64,000 nucleotides of DNA from Acuticoccus sp. I52.16.1 (GCF_022865125.1 NZ_CP094832.1:1-64000), one strand, 5' to 3'; numbered from the stretch's first letter, positions 7,938 to 16,184 are shown. Made by a program: numbers and translations. The notes: a model not told the origin generated them from the sequence alone.

Positions 7938-10073
7938 ATGATTCGCTCTGACAGGCGCGGCGACGGGGTCCTGGTGTTGACCTGGGACCTTGCGGGACAC
8001 GCGACCAACGTGTTGTCCGCGCAGAGCATCGAGCGCTTCGGGAGCCTGATGCGCGCGGCGATCGCCGACGTTTCGGTGCGCGGCATCGTCGTCGCCTCGG
8101 CCAAGCGGGATTTCCTAGCCGGGGCCGACCTCACCAGCATTTTGCCGGGGACGATGGGCCGCGAGCCGTACGCGCAGCAGATCCGCGACTTCCACCGGAT
8201 CTGGCGGGACATCGAGACCGGCGGCAAGCCGGTCGTCGCCGCCCTCAACGGGACCACGCTGGGCGGCGGGTTCGAGCTGGCGCTGTGCTGCCATCGGCGC
8301 ATCGCGGCGGACGTCGGCGCGGCGCGGATCGGCCTGCCGGAGGTCACGCTGGGTCTCATTCCGGGCGGTGGCGGCACGCAGCGGCTGCCGCGCCTGATCG
8401 GTCTCGCCGCGGCGCTGCCGGTGATCCTGGAGGGACGCACGCTGCGGTTCGCCGAGGCGCACGAGCGGGGAATGATCGACGAACTCGTCGCGCCGGACGC
8501 GCTGTTGGAGCGGGCCTGCGTGGTGGCGAGCACGATGGCGGACGTCGACGCCTCGCAGCCTTGGGACCGCCCCGGCTTCACCCTTCCGGGCGGTATGGAC
8601 GCAGCGGCCGTCGACAAGGCCGAGGCCCGGATGCTGGAACGCACACGCGGCCTCCAGACGGCGCCGAGGCGGGCGCTGGCCAGCATGCGCGAGGGTGCCG
8701 CGCTGCCGATCGAGGCGGGCCTGGAACTGGAGGCGGAACATTTCGTCGCCTGCTGCTTCGACCCGCAGGCGGCCAATTTCATCCGCACGAACTTCTTCGG
8801 CATCGGCGCGGCGCGGAAGCTGGCGGCGCGGCCGGAGGGCGTGGACCGGCTCGATATCGCGCGGGTCGGCGTTCTGGGAGCGGGGATGATGGGGGCGGGG
8901 ATCGCCCAGGTCGCCGCCGCCGCGGGGATCGAGGTCGTCCTCGTCGACGCGACCGCCGAACTCGCCACGCGAGGGCGGGACAAGGCCGGCGCCGCGCTCG
9001 GCCGGCAGGTCGCCAAGGGGATCGTGAGCGAGGAGCAGCGAGCCGCGACGCTCGGCCGGATCCATCCGACGGACGACTTCGCCGCCCTGGCCGGTGTCGA
9101 CCTCGTGGTCGAGGCCGTGTTCGAAGACCGGGCCGTCAAGGCGGACGTGACCGGGCGCGCGATCGCGGTGGTCGGCGCGCAGACCCTGTTCGCGTCCAAC
9201 ACCTCGACGCTGCCGATCACCGGGCTGGCCGAGGCGAGCCCGGAACCGGCCAACGTCATCGGCGTCCACTTCTTCTCGCCGGTCGACCGGATGTCCCTCG
9301 TGGAGGTCATCCTCGGGGAGAAGACGTCCGAGACCGCGCTCGCTCACGCGCTCGACTTCGTGCGGCTCCTGCGCAAGACGCCGATCGTGGTGCGCGACGG
9401 GCGCGGCTTCTACACCAGCCGCGTCTTCGCGACCTACATCTACGAGGCTCTCGAGATGCTGGAGGAGGGTATCGCGCCGGACCTCGTGGAGGCGGGCGGA
9501 CTGGCGACCGGCTTGCCGCTCGGACCGCTGGCGCTGAGCGACGAGTTGTCGATCGAGCTGGCCTACCGCGTGCTGCGCCAGGAGCGCGAGGACACGGGCG
9601 ACGGCTTCGTCGAGACGGCGCCGTACCGGGTATGCAGGCTGATGGTGGACACGCTGGGGCGCCCGGGACGAAAGTCCGGCGCCGGCTACTACGCGTACGA
9701 CGAGGCGGGCGGCAAGCGGCTGTGGCCGGGCCTCGCCGCGCACTTCGCGCCGCTGGAGCGCCAGCCGGCGGTGGAGGAGATTGCCGAGCGGTTCCTCGCG
9801 ATCCAGTCGCTGGAGGCGCTGCGCTGCCTGGAGGACGGCATCCTCGCCCGCCACATCGACGCAGACATCGGCGCCGTTCTCGGATGGGGCTATCCGGCCT
9901 TCCGCGGTGGTCCCGTCGGCCACGTCCACACCGTCGGCCCGGCGGCCTTCCTGTCGCGCTGCGAGGCGTTGGCCCGGACCCATGGCCCGCGGTTCGACCC
10001 GCCGCAGAACCTGCGCCGTGCCGCGACCGGCGCCGCACCGCTCTACGACGCCGATCCCTCAGAGCTACGTTAG
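7938..10073 (+). CDS. Fused enoyl-CoA hydratase / 3-hydroxyacyl-CoA dehydrogenase (FadB/FadJ-like)
   Basis: 711 residues, the normal length for the multifunctional alpha subunit. The N-terminal crotonase half shows FLAGADLTSI (near 62), LNGTTLGGGFELAL (near 102) and LPEVTLGLIPGGGGTQRLPR with the catalytic Glu. The central Rossmann domain starts VGVLGAGMMGAGIAQVAAAAG near 313, with the HAD motif IGVHFFSPVDRMSLVEVI near 440. C-terminal HAD domains follow. It performs hydration and oxidation steps of beta-oxidation. AAGGACAAG precedes the ATG. No partner thiolase (FadA) is adjacent; the SCP2-like gene across the promoter may serve. Confidence 0.93.
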   Translation: MIRSDRRGDGVLVLTWDLAGHATNVLSAQSIERFGSLMRAAIADVSVRGIVVASAKRDFLAGADLTSILPGTMGREPYAQQIRDFHRIWRDIETGGKPVVAALNGTTLGGGFELALCCHRRIAADVGAARIGLPEVTLGLIPGGGGTQRLPRLIGLAAALPVILEGRTLRFAEAHERGMIDELVAPDALLERACVVASTMADVDASQPWDRPGFTLPGGMDAAAVDKAEARMLERTRGLQTAPRRALASMREGAALPIEAGLELEAEHFVACCFDPQAANFIRTNFFGIGAARKLAARPEGVDRLDIARVGVLGAGMMGAGIAQVAAAAGIEVVLVDATAELATRGRDKAGAALGRQVAKGIVSEEQRAATLGRIHPTDDFAALAGVDLVVEAVFEDRAVKADVTGRAIAVVGAQTLFASNTSTLPITGLAEASPEPANVIGVHFFSPVDRMSLVEVILGEKTSETALAHALDFVRLLRKTPIVVRDGRGFYTSRVFATYIYEALEMLEEGIAPDLVEAGGLATGLPLGPLALSDELSIELAYRVLRQEREDTGDGFVETAPYRVCRLMVDTLGRPGRKSGAGYYAYDEAGGKRLWPGLAAHFAPLERQPAVEEIAERFLAIQSLEALRCLEDGILARHIDADIGAVLGWGYPAFRGGPVGHVHTVGPAAFLSRCEALARTHGPRFDPPQNLRRAATGAAPLYDADPSELR

Positions 10074-10144
10074 AGCGCATCCATTCGCAAGGCGTCGGGA
10101 CGGTCGTGACGGCTCACGGCGCCAAGGTTCCATAAGCCCGATTA

Positions 10145-10233
10145 CGCGACCTGCGAGTGTAACGGGGTGTATTCACTTTCCAAGTGCGACAAGCCAGCGA
10201 TAGCAATGGTTTAGCGGACCTTGGGAATCGTAT
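10145..10233 (+). repeat. Possible end of an IS30-type element
   Basis: The stretch TGTATTCACTTTCCAAGTGC onward directly precedes the IS30 transposase stub and has the position expected of the terminal repeat and leader of the element. No matching second end is visible in the window, so the boundary is not proven. Confidence 0.3.
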
Positions 10234-10349
10234 GTGCCACGGGCCTACTCGCAGCTCGGCCTTGAAGAGAGGCGCAGAAGCGAAAGCTGGCGGCGCGGTG
10301 GGGTGAGCGTCGACGTGTTGGCGGAGAAACTCGGGCGGCATCGTTCGAC
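10234..10349 (+). pseudogene. IS30-family transposase, N-terminal stub
   Basis: Translation from GTG 10234 gives RAYSQLGLEERRRSESWRRG and VSVDVLAEKLGRHRST, the N-terminal helix-turn-helix region of IS30 transposases (consensus YSQL-LEER--I--W, then AEKLGRHRSTI-REI). Homology stops exactly after HRST at about 10349. The frame then continues into RHS-derived DNA lying on the other strand. The catalytic DDE domain is absent, so the element is dead. The junction marks a recombination or deletion event. Confidence 0.75.
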
Positions 10350-10543
10350 TTCAGACCATCCGACTCCAGCGTCTGGTTTTGCGGCGGATCGCCCGTCACG
10401 GACGTCAGATTGCCGTTGGCGTCGTAGCTGAGCGTCGCCGCCCCGACCTTCGTGGGGGCGTGCGGCCGCACCGACGTCGCCCCTTGCGCCGGGTAGGTGG
10501 TGCTCCCCAGCCCGGCCATCGATTTCAGGATGTTCGCCATGTC
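10350..10543 (-). pseudogene. RHS/YD-repeat fragment, second copy
   Basis: On the minus strand this encodes [20 protein letters not shown] and NQTLE(S/W)DGL, nearly identical to 11794-11985 of the larger RHS fragment. It is preceded by MANILKSMAGLGSTTYPAQG, which replaces the normal upstream RHS sequence. After DGL the match ends and IS30 DNA follows. An open frame of 109 codons (10211-10540) covers it, but the C-terminal part is IS30 read backwards. It could be a displaced orphan RHS tip or simple debris; it is not considered an active gene. Confidence 0.65.
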
Positions 10544-10576
10544 GGCCCTCTGGCTCGGCCGAGGTGCGGCCGCGCG

Positions 10577-10690
10577 TTACAGCGAGAGGTCGCTGTCTTC
10601 CTTGTTGCCGCCGGGGCGGCCGTAGGTGAGGAGGTCGAAGGGGCCTGAATTACCGGGATAGTGGTAGATGTAGCGGCGTGCCGTCGACGT
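10577..10690 (-). pseudogene. Fragment resembling the C-terminus of a GspG-type pseudopilin
   Basis: In one minus-strand frame the last residues before the stop at 10577 read [18 protein letters not shown] then RPGGNKEDSDLSL. This strongly recalls the C-terminal part of type II secretion major pseudopilins (Y-YRYPG--G-FDL-S-G-DG--GG-GEDADI). The sequence upstream in this frame is only shadow of the RHS fragment, so the piece is truncated at about 10673-10690 and joined to the toxin-like tip of the RHS gene. Assignment is by motif only. Confidence 0.45.
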
Positions 10691-12018
10691 CCATTTTGAA
10701 CCCTCTCCCGGAGGGGGCTCGGACCACGGGGCGGCCTTGTTTATCCGCCCATGTGCGAGTGCCCGGATGGTCCAAAATGTCGTCGACGATCTGCTCTCCG
10801 ACTTTGTTGCGTTCAGCCGGCCGCGTTCCGCCCGCCGGGTAGCGACTGTTTGGGCGGCCACTATGCTTTTGCAACGCTCTACCAGCTCTCGTGTGGTTTT
10901 GCTTATCTGGCATGCGTGCCGCGCGAGCGTATGATTGCTTTTCTGCTGCAGTCAAAGTGCGACCTTGACTTGGATTGCGCGGCAGAGCGGGACTCCGTTT
11001 CCCGATCTTCGATGCGGCCCAAGCCGCTAGCCTCCCCGCGTAGCGGCCACCGGATCTTGCTATCGTTCCGCAATAGGCAAGACACCCTCGTACGAGCGGC
11101 ACGATCCACGTTTCGCGCTCCATCGGAATTGCCCCGAGCGCTACGTATCCGGAATAGAGCTCACCCGTGCTTTCGACGCCTGCATGCTCCATTTCGTCTC
11201 CAAGCGCGCTGCGCTCAGATGGGGAGACGCTCAAATCTCCACCTGGGTCAGACCGGGATGCTTCGCCGCTTGCCTCACCCTCTGGGTCGATCAGATTCAC
11301 CGGATCATTTGCCCCATAGGCATACCGGTTGGTCCCAACGCCGGCCTCGATCGGGTCCAGCATATCGGGCGAGATGAAGCGCCCCAAGAGGGGGGAATAG
11401 TACCGGGCGTTGAGGTACATCAGCCCCGTCGACGCGTCGTACCGCTCGCCGATGAAGCTCTTCGACTCCGCCACAGGCGCGACGGCGAGTTCCGTCCGGG
11501 TTTCGAAGCCATACGGCATGTAGCCGATCGCCGTCACCTTCTGCCCCGACGCGTTGGTGACGAGCCGCACCGAGCCGTCGTGGTCGCGATGCACCCCGTA
11601 GGTCGCCGTCCCGACCCGCTTCACGTCGGGCACGGGGTACTTAGTGTAGACGGTCCCGTCGAACTCCATGTCGGCGAGGAAGTATATCGACTCCGGCGTC
11701 CCGCCCGTCGGGATCACCGTGCGCCGCAGCCGGCTGTCGTCCGGCCCGTAGACCATGATCGTCGAGCCGCCCCGGCTGACCGACTTCAGCCGGTTCAGAC
11801 CATCCCACTCCAGCGTCTGGTTTTGCGGCGGATCGCCCGTCACGGAGGTCAGATTGCCGTTGGCGTCGTAGCTGAGCATCGCCGCGCCGATCTTCGTCGG
11901 TGCGGCCGCATCGACGTCACCCCTTGCGCCGGGTCGGTGTAGATCCCCCTATCGGGCGCAGATTTAAGGTTGTTCGCCTTGTCGTAGGTGTAGTTCGTCG
12001 TCGCGTTGGTGGCGGTGT
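10650..12018 (-). pseudogene. RHS repeat protein, 3' part with C-terminal toxin-like domain (truncated, frameshifted)
   Basis: The minus strand encodes YD repeats ([20 protein letters not shown], then [18 protein letters not shown]), the RHS core end ([38 protein letters not shown]) and a variable tail of about 190 residues ending at 10650. Near 11905 about 4 bp are missing relative to the second copy, breaking the frame between RPH and PTK. The 5' end is cut by IS3 DNA at 12018. The tail ([37 protein letters not shown]) looks like a small nuclease-type toxin tip, but I cannot name its family. Its last residues derive from the GspG-like junction. DNA of the tail is visibly less GC-rich than its surroundings. 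Confidence 0.75.
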
Positions 12019-12019
12019 T

Positions 12020-12420
12020 ACGAGCCGGTCTCGAGGTCGAGCTCCATGGACCAGCCGACGATCCGGCGCGAGAAGGCGTCGAGCACGACGGCGAGATAGA
12101 GGAAGCCGGCCCACGTCGGAACGTAGGTGATGTCGGCCAGCCACAACCGGTCCGGTGCCTCGGCGCGGAAGGCGCCGCAGCTCCTCGCTCGTCAGCCCAT
12201 CGGTGCGGCTTCCGCCGTCACGCTCGGCCTGGCAGATCCAGCCGTGGACCCGTATGGGCACACGGTTCGAACTCGCGCGCCGGCTCCCCGATGCTGCGAT
12301 CTGTGCGCGTCAACGCCACGATCTGCTCGCGGAACTCCGCTGGATAGGGACGTCTCCTTCTCGGCATCGCGGCACTCTCCTCTCAGGGCAAGTGTGTCCA
12401 CCAAACCGGGCAACTCCAAC
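12020..12420 (-). mobile_element. Decayed IS3-family insertion sequence
   Basis: From ATG 12367 (minus) the sequence reads MPRRRRPYPAEFREQIVALT, RTDRSIGEPAREFEPCAHT, the N-terminus of an IS3-type OrfA. A frameshift then leads to HGWICQAERDGGSRTDGLTS EELRRL. After an internal deletion comes an OrfB/rve piece: FRAEAPDRLWLADITYVPTW, AGFLYLAVVLDAFSRRIVGW. The catalytic core is incomplete and the element stops at about 12020 against RHS DNA. GTGTCCACCAAACCGGGCAA at about 12393-12412 is the probable terminal inverted repeat. Confidence 0.75.
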
Positions 12421-12440
12421 TCCAACTCCAACTCCAACTC
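12412..12440. repeat. AACTCC hexanucleotide tandem repeat
   Basis: Nearly five perfect tandem copies of AACTCC directly abut the presumed IS3 end and precede ATGGG. It is not inside a recognised gene. Slipped-strand expansion is possible but nothing shows a function. Confidence 0.9.
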
Positions 12441-12499
12441 ATGGGTTCACCGTCTTTGGCTTGAATGCTTTCATCGGTGTCCTCGCAATCGGGGCGCGC

Positions 12500-12931
12500 T
12501 CATGCGACCTGTTCGGGCTCGCCGTAAGCGGTGGCGATCATCGTTGCGGCGATGGCGTCGTAGGCGCGGCGCCAGGCGGTCGCGATCTCGGGGGAATGGT
12601 CGTCGGCCAGCAGGACGCCCAGCATGTCCTGAACGGCGAGGCCGACGGTCGTGTAGTCCTCCGCCGCCACGCCGTATCTGACGTGCCGCACGGCGAGATC
12701 GGCGGTCATCTCGCGGCAGGCGTCGAGATCGTGGATCTGGGCCACGACGGCCCCGAGAGCGACCATCACCTTCTCGGTCTGCCCGGCGATGTCCGTGCCG
12801 AACAGCCGGCGCAGCTTAGGATTGTGCGCGAACAGACGTTCGTAGAAGACTTCGGTCGCGATGTGCTTGCGCTCGCGGATGATGTGCATGCTAGCGCGCA
12901 GTATATCGATTTCGTGGTCGCTCAAAGCCAT
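12500..12931 (-). CDS. Single-domain globin (bacterial haemoglobin-like), copy 1
   Basis: 143 residues with the globin fold: ILRASMHIIRERKHIATEVF YERLF at the A-B helices, PKLRRLFGTDI, QIHDLDACREMTADLAVRHV RYGV containing the proximal His of the F helix (RHVRYGV), and a C-terminal AWRRAYDAIAATMI helix. No reductase domain follows, so it is a single-domain globin rather than a flavohaemoglobin. It would bind O2 or NO in the cytoplasm. ATG 12931 is preferred over ATG 12937 because GGGAGA is well spaced to it. It lies 18 bp downstream of the LysR gene, so the two are probably co-transcribed. Confidence 0.85.
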   Translation of the reverse strand: MALSDHEIDILRASMHIIRERKHIATEVFYERLFAHNPKLRRLFGTDIAGQTEKVMVALGAVVAQIHDLDACREMTADLAVRHVRYGVAAEDYTTVGLAVQDMLGVLLADDHSPEIATAWRRAYDAIAATMIATAYGEPEQVA

Positions 12932-12949
12932 GACCATTCTCCCGAGTGT

Positions 12950-13825
12950 TTAGATGGCAATCGACATAGTGGAAATATCTTCGGCGCAGAACGCGGGCTC
13001 GAAGGTCTCGCGCAGCCAGCGCACGACGGCTTGGACGCGCGCGGACTGGACGGTGTCGGGATGCAAATGGAGGCTCATCGCGCACCACACCTCGGGCGGC
13101 CCGTCACACACCCGCCGCAGCCGCGGATCGGGATCGGCGATGCATACCGGGAGGATGCCACGGCCGATCCCCGCCGCCACCGCGGAGACGGCAGCCTGCG
13201 CATCGGATGTCGAAACGTGCACCGCCTCTCCGCGCTGTCGGAGGCGCTCCAAGTGGCGGCTCGGACCATAGCGCGGCAGCTCCTCGTCGAGGAGGTTCAC
13301 CCAGCCGGCAGGCATCTCGCAGCCGACGGCGGCGTAGACCGCGAAGGGCACCGCGCCGAGCTTGACGGCGAACTCCAGCTCGCGCGGGGCGCGCTCGAAC
13401 CACAATGCGACCGTTGGACCGCGCGGGACCTGCGGCCCAACCCCGCCAGCGGCGCGCAATTCCAGCTTGGGATGAGCGGCGAGCAGCGCCGCCATTGCCG
13501 AACCCGCGAGACGGTTGATGACCCAGGCATCGGCGCGGAGATGGACGAGACCGGTGACGCCGGACTCGGCGTCCGTGATCTGCTCCTTCATGCGCTCGAC
13601 GCGCAGTTCCATTTCGCTGGCACGCGCGATCATCGTGCGGCCCGCATCCGTGGGGGTCAGCCCGGACCGGGTGCGCACGAAGAGGATCGTCCCGACGGCC
13701 GCTTCCAAGGCCGCGAGCCGGCGTGTGGCGGTCGACTGGTTGATGCCCAGCAGGCCGGCCGCCTGCGTCAGCGATCCGGTCCGCCCCACGACGAGGGCAA
13801 CGCGAAGATCATCCCAGTTGAGCAA
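12950..13825 (-). CDS. LysR-type transcriptional regulator
   Basis: About 291 residues: LNWDDLRVALVVGRTGSLTQ AAGLLGINQSTATRRLAALE AAVGTILFVRTRSGLTPT is the N-terminal winged helix-turn-helix, followed by the effector-binding domain. No in-frame ATG lies near the conserved start; TTG 13825 (LLNWDDL) with GGAG about 11 nt upstream is the most likely start, and the open frame beyond is unsupported. It sits between two globin genes, one downstream on its strand and one divergent, so it is likely to regulate both. The variant helix (INQSTATRRLAALE) is typical of the VirG/TrpI-like branch. Confidence 0.85.
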   Translation of the reverse strand: MLNWDDLRVALVVGRTGSLTQAAGLLGINQSTATRRLAALEAAVGTILFVRTRSGLTPTDAGRTMIARASEMELRVERMKEQITDAESGVTGLVHLRADAWVINRLAGSAMAALLAAHPKLELRAAGGVGPQVPRGPTVALWFERAPRELEFAVKLGAVPFAVYAAVGCEMPAGWVNLLDEELPRYGPSRHLERLRQRGEAVHVSTSDAQAAVSAVAAGIGRGILPVCIADPDPRLRRVCDGPPEVWCAMSLHLHPDTVQSARVQAVVRWLRETFEPAFCAEDISTMSIAI

Positions 13826-13933
13826 CAGACATGGGTCTCCGTTTGGGGCACCGCGCGCCCCCCACGTCGAGAGTTTAGCTTGTCCCACATCGGCACGATG
13901 CGCTAGCCTTATTATCAGGCGAGGGTAGAATTC
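13826..13933. promoter_or_regulatory. Divergent LysR/globin promoter region
   Basis: 108 bp between the LysR start and the second globin. TATTAT at 13910-13915 is a good -10 hexamer for the plus-strand globin, and GAGGG at 13921-13925 is its ribosome-binding site. LysR proteins usually bind such divergent gaps; I did not identify a convincing T-N11-A box. Confidence 0.4.
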
Positions 13934-14410
13934 ATGACGATCACGCCCGACGATGCACAGCGGCTGAGACACTCGCTCGCCTTTCTGATCGCCGACGCAC
14001 CACAGACTGCGCACATATTCTATGATCACCTTTTCAGGCTTGCGCCGAAGACGCGGGGCCTCTTCGTGCGCTCCATGGATCGTCAAGGCATGAAGCTGGT
14101 CGCGACGCTCGGGACCATCGTGATGCATATCGAGAACTGGTCCGAGCTCGAGCCCCAGATCACGCAACTCGGGCTGCGCCACCTCGCCTACGGCGTGCGA
14201 CCGGAGCATTATGCGCCGACCGGCGAGGCCCTCATCGCGACCGTGAAGGACGTGATGGGCGAGGCCTACGAGCCTGCCGTGACCGCCGCATGGGCAAGGG
14301 CCTACGCGATGGTCGAGAAGGCGATGCTCGAGACCCCGGCGCACCGCCGCGTCTCGGCAGGCCCGGATGGGGCGGATCCGGATGAGACCCGCCTCGCGAG
14401 CGACCCGTAG
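13934..14410 (+). CDS. Single-domain globin, copy 2
   Basis: 158 residues: HSLAFLIADAPQTAHIFYDH LF at the start, PKTRGLFVRSMDRQGMKLVA, and LGLRHLAYGVRPEHYAPTGE holding the F-helix proximal His (RHLAYGV). A helical end AWARAYAMVEKAML follows, then a Pro/Asp-rich tail of about 25 residues. It is clearly a paralogue of the globin at 12500-12931 (both have RH-YGV then Y-T/PTG/VG), though diverged. GAGGG precedes the ATG. Divergent from the LysR gene, which probably controls it. A role in O2 or NO binding is inferred. Confidence 0.85.
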   Translation: MTITPDDAQRLRHSLAFLIADAPQTAHIFYDHLFRLAPKTRGLFVRSMDRQGMKLVATLGTIVMHIENWSELEPQITQLGLRHLAYGVRPEHYAPTGEALIATVKDVMGEAYEPAVTAAWARAYAMVEKAMLETPAHRRVSAGPDGADPDETRLASDP

Positions 14411-14522
14411 GGGCCGACCGGAGCGAAAGGCCCGCGTCACCGGATGCGATGGACGGGCTGCGCGTTCGCGCTCCCCCCACCCCCATCGCGCGATCGCGCC
14501 GCCCGTCGCACCTCGCATCGCA

Positions 14523-16184
14523 CTACAGAAGCTCGAGGAAACCGCAGTCGAGCGGCAGCTCCAGCGGGCCGACCGGCGGATCGATATAGAAGGGCTCGCC
14601 CCTGTCCGCATCGGCCGCCGCGTCGATCTTGTTCACCGGGGCGGCGTCGTTGTCGATGAGCAGTGAGGGGAAGAGCTCCTTACTGTCGATCAGGTCTTGC
14701 AGCGCGTTCACCGTCAGCCCCGCGAACTCGATGAAGGCGGTCCAGCCCTCAGGAGTATTGGCCCACAGAACGGAGTCGGCGGGATCCGCTCCGGACGATG
14801 CGAAGAACTGCTCGTCCAGCGGGGTGCTGATCGGGCCGAGGAGAAGCGAGTGAGAGAGTTCTATCCGGTCGACGCCGCCCTCGAAGTCGACGATGCGGTC
14901 CAGGTCGGGTCCGATCTCCTCGAAGATGAAGAAGTCGTACCCCTCGCCGCCGACGAGCGTGTCCATGCCGGGCCCGCCAATGATGAGGTCTTCGCCATCT
15001 CCCCCGTTGATGTAGTCGTCGCCGGCGTCGCCCCGCAGCGAGTCGCTGTCGTCGCCGCCCCAGATCGAGTCGTCGCCGGAGTTGCCGTGCAGAGTATCCC
15101 TTCCGTCGCCGCCGTAGATCCGGTCGTTTCCACCGTGGCCGCCGACGGTGTCACGACCGTCGCGGGCGATGAGCGTATCGTTGCCGTTTGTGCCGGCGAT
15201 GATGTCGTCACCCGATCCGGTGCGCACCTCCTCGATGCCCGAGACGCCGCTCGTGATCCCGTTCGCCGTGATGAAACCGTCCGAACCGGAGGGTGCCGCG
15301 CCTGAACTCAGACGCACCACGAGGTCGTCCGACGTATCGAAGAAGATCCGGTCCCAGCCGGCGCCGCCGTCGATGGTGTCGATGCCCGAGACACCGGTGA
15401 AGATGTCGTTGCCGGCCTGGCCGAGCATCAGGTCGTTGCCGGAGCCCCCGTCGATGGTGTCCGACCCGTTCCCGCCTTCCACCGTATCGTCGTCGGCTTC
15501 GCCGTAGAGCTGGTCGCTCTCGTCGCCGCCCTTGATGAGGTCGTCGCCGCTACCGCCACGGATCGTGTCGTAGCCGTAGCTACCGTAGAGAACGTCGTCG
15601 TCCCCCTGGCCGTACATGTCGTCGTTGCCGGTGTTGCCGTCCATCGTGTCGTCGCCGGTGCCGCCGAGCATGAAGTCGTGGCCATCGTTGCCCGACACCT
15701 CGTCGTCACCCGCATCACCGTAGAGCGTATCGTTGTCATCGCCGCCGGATATGACGTCATGCCCGTTGCCGCCGAAAACCGTGTCGGCACCGTCGCGCGC
15801 GGTGATGGTGTCGTTGCTGTCCAGCCCATCGAGCCGGTCGTTGGAATCCGATCCGCGAAGGGTGTCGGAATGATTGGATCCGGTCAGCCATTCGATCGAG
15901 ACGAGCATGTCCTTGTACTGAGCGGTCCCGTCCGGGGCGATGCGGAACGATTGGGCGTCACGCAGATCCGCCAGGATCGGGCCCGCGTATTGGTAGCTGA
16001 CCCGATCGAATCCCTCGCCGCCGTAGAAGTGATCCTGAACCAGCGGGTTGTAGGGGTCGTCGGCGGCGGACGCATAAATGGTGTCATTGCCGCCGTAGGC
16101 GAGGATCGTGTGGGCGTTGGCATTGTCGTAGAACGTCGTGCCGAAGTTGTTGCCGTACTGCGTTTCGTACTGTGGTGCAGGCAT
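14523..16184 (-). CDS. RTX (hemolysin-type calcium-binding) repeat protein
   Basis: 553 residues composed largely of glycine/aspartate nonapeptide repeats (GGNGHDVISGG, GDAGDDEVSGND, GGTGDDTMDGNTGNDD and so on) in two blocks, roughly residues 110-265 and 315-415, which form Ca2+-binding beta-rolls. There is no Sec signal peptide. The C-terminus ends in hydrophobic LPLDCGFLELL, compatible with type I secretion, but no TolC/HlyB/HlyD set is adjacent. No enzyme domain is visible outside the repeats; residues 430-520 form a short non-repeat tail. Probably a secreted or surface structural protein. Confidence 0.88.
   Translation of the reverse strand: MPAPQYETQYGNNFGTTFYDNANAHTILAYGGNDTIYASAADDPYNPLVQDHFYGGEGFDRVSYQYAGPILADLRDAQSFRIAPDGTAQYKDMLVSIEWLTGSNHSDTLRGSDSNDRLDGLDSNDTITARDGADTVFGGNGHDVISGGDDNDTLYGDAGDDEVSGNDGHDFMLGGTGDDTMDGNTGNDDMYGQGDDDVLYGSYGYDTIRGGSGDDLIKGGDESDQLYGEADDDTVEGGNGSDTIDGGSGNDLMLGQAGNDIFTGVSGIDTIDGGAGWDRIFFDTSDDLVVRLSSGAAPSGSDGFITANGITSGVSGIEEVRTGSGDDIIAGTNGNDTLIARDGRDTVGGHGGNDRIYGGDGRDTLHGNSGDDSIWGGDDSDSLRGDAGDDYINGGDGEDLIIGGPGMDTLVGGEGYDFFIFEEIGPDLDRIVDFEGGVDRIELSHSLLLGPISTPLDEQFFASSGADPADSVLWANTPEGWTAFIEFAGLTVNALQDLIDSKELFPSLLIDNDAAPVNKIDAAADADRGEPFYIDPPVGPLELPLDCGFLELL

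Noticed and set aside
10211-10540. 109-codon frame MANILKSMAGL... as a real gene
   Set aside because: It is an RHS fragment run into the reverse of an IS30 stub; treated as pseudogene material.
11184-11942. Plus-strand 252-codon frame across the RHS region
   Set aside because: Shadow of the minus-strand RHS fragment, whose YD-repeat motifs are unmistakable.
12393-12440. AACTCC array as part of a coding repeat (Glu-Leu repeat in a minus-strand frame starting MELELELEL)
   Set aside because: That frame is opposite the IS3 relic leader and has no ribosome-binding site or domain.
15428-15829. Minus-strand frames rich in Thr/Ser within the RTX gene
   Set aside because: Frame-shifted reading of the RTX nonapeptide repeats; the Gly/Asp-rich frame is the real one.
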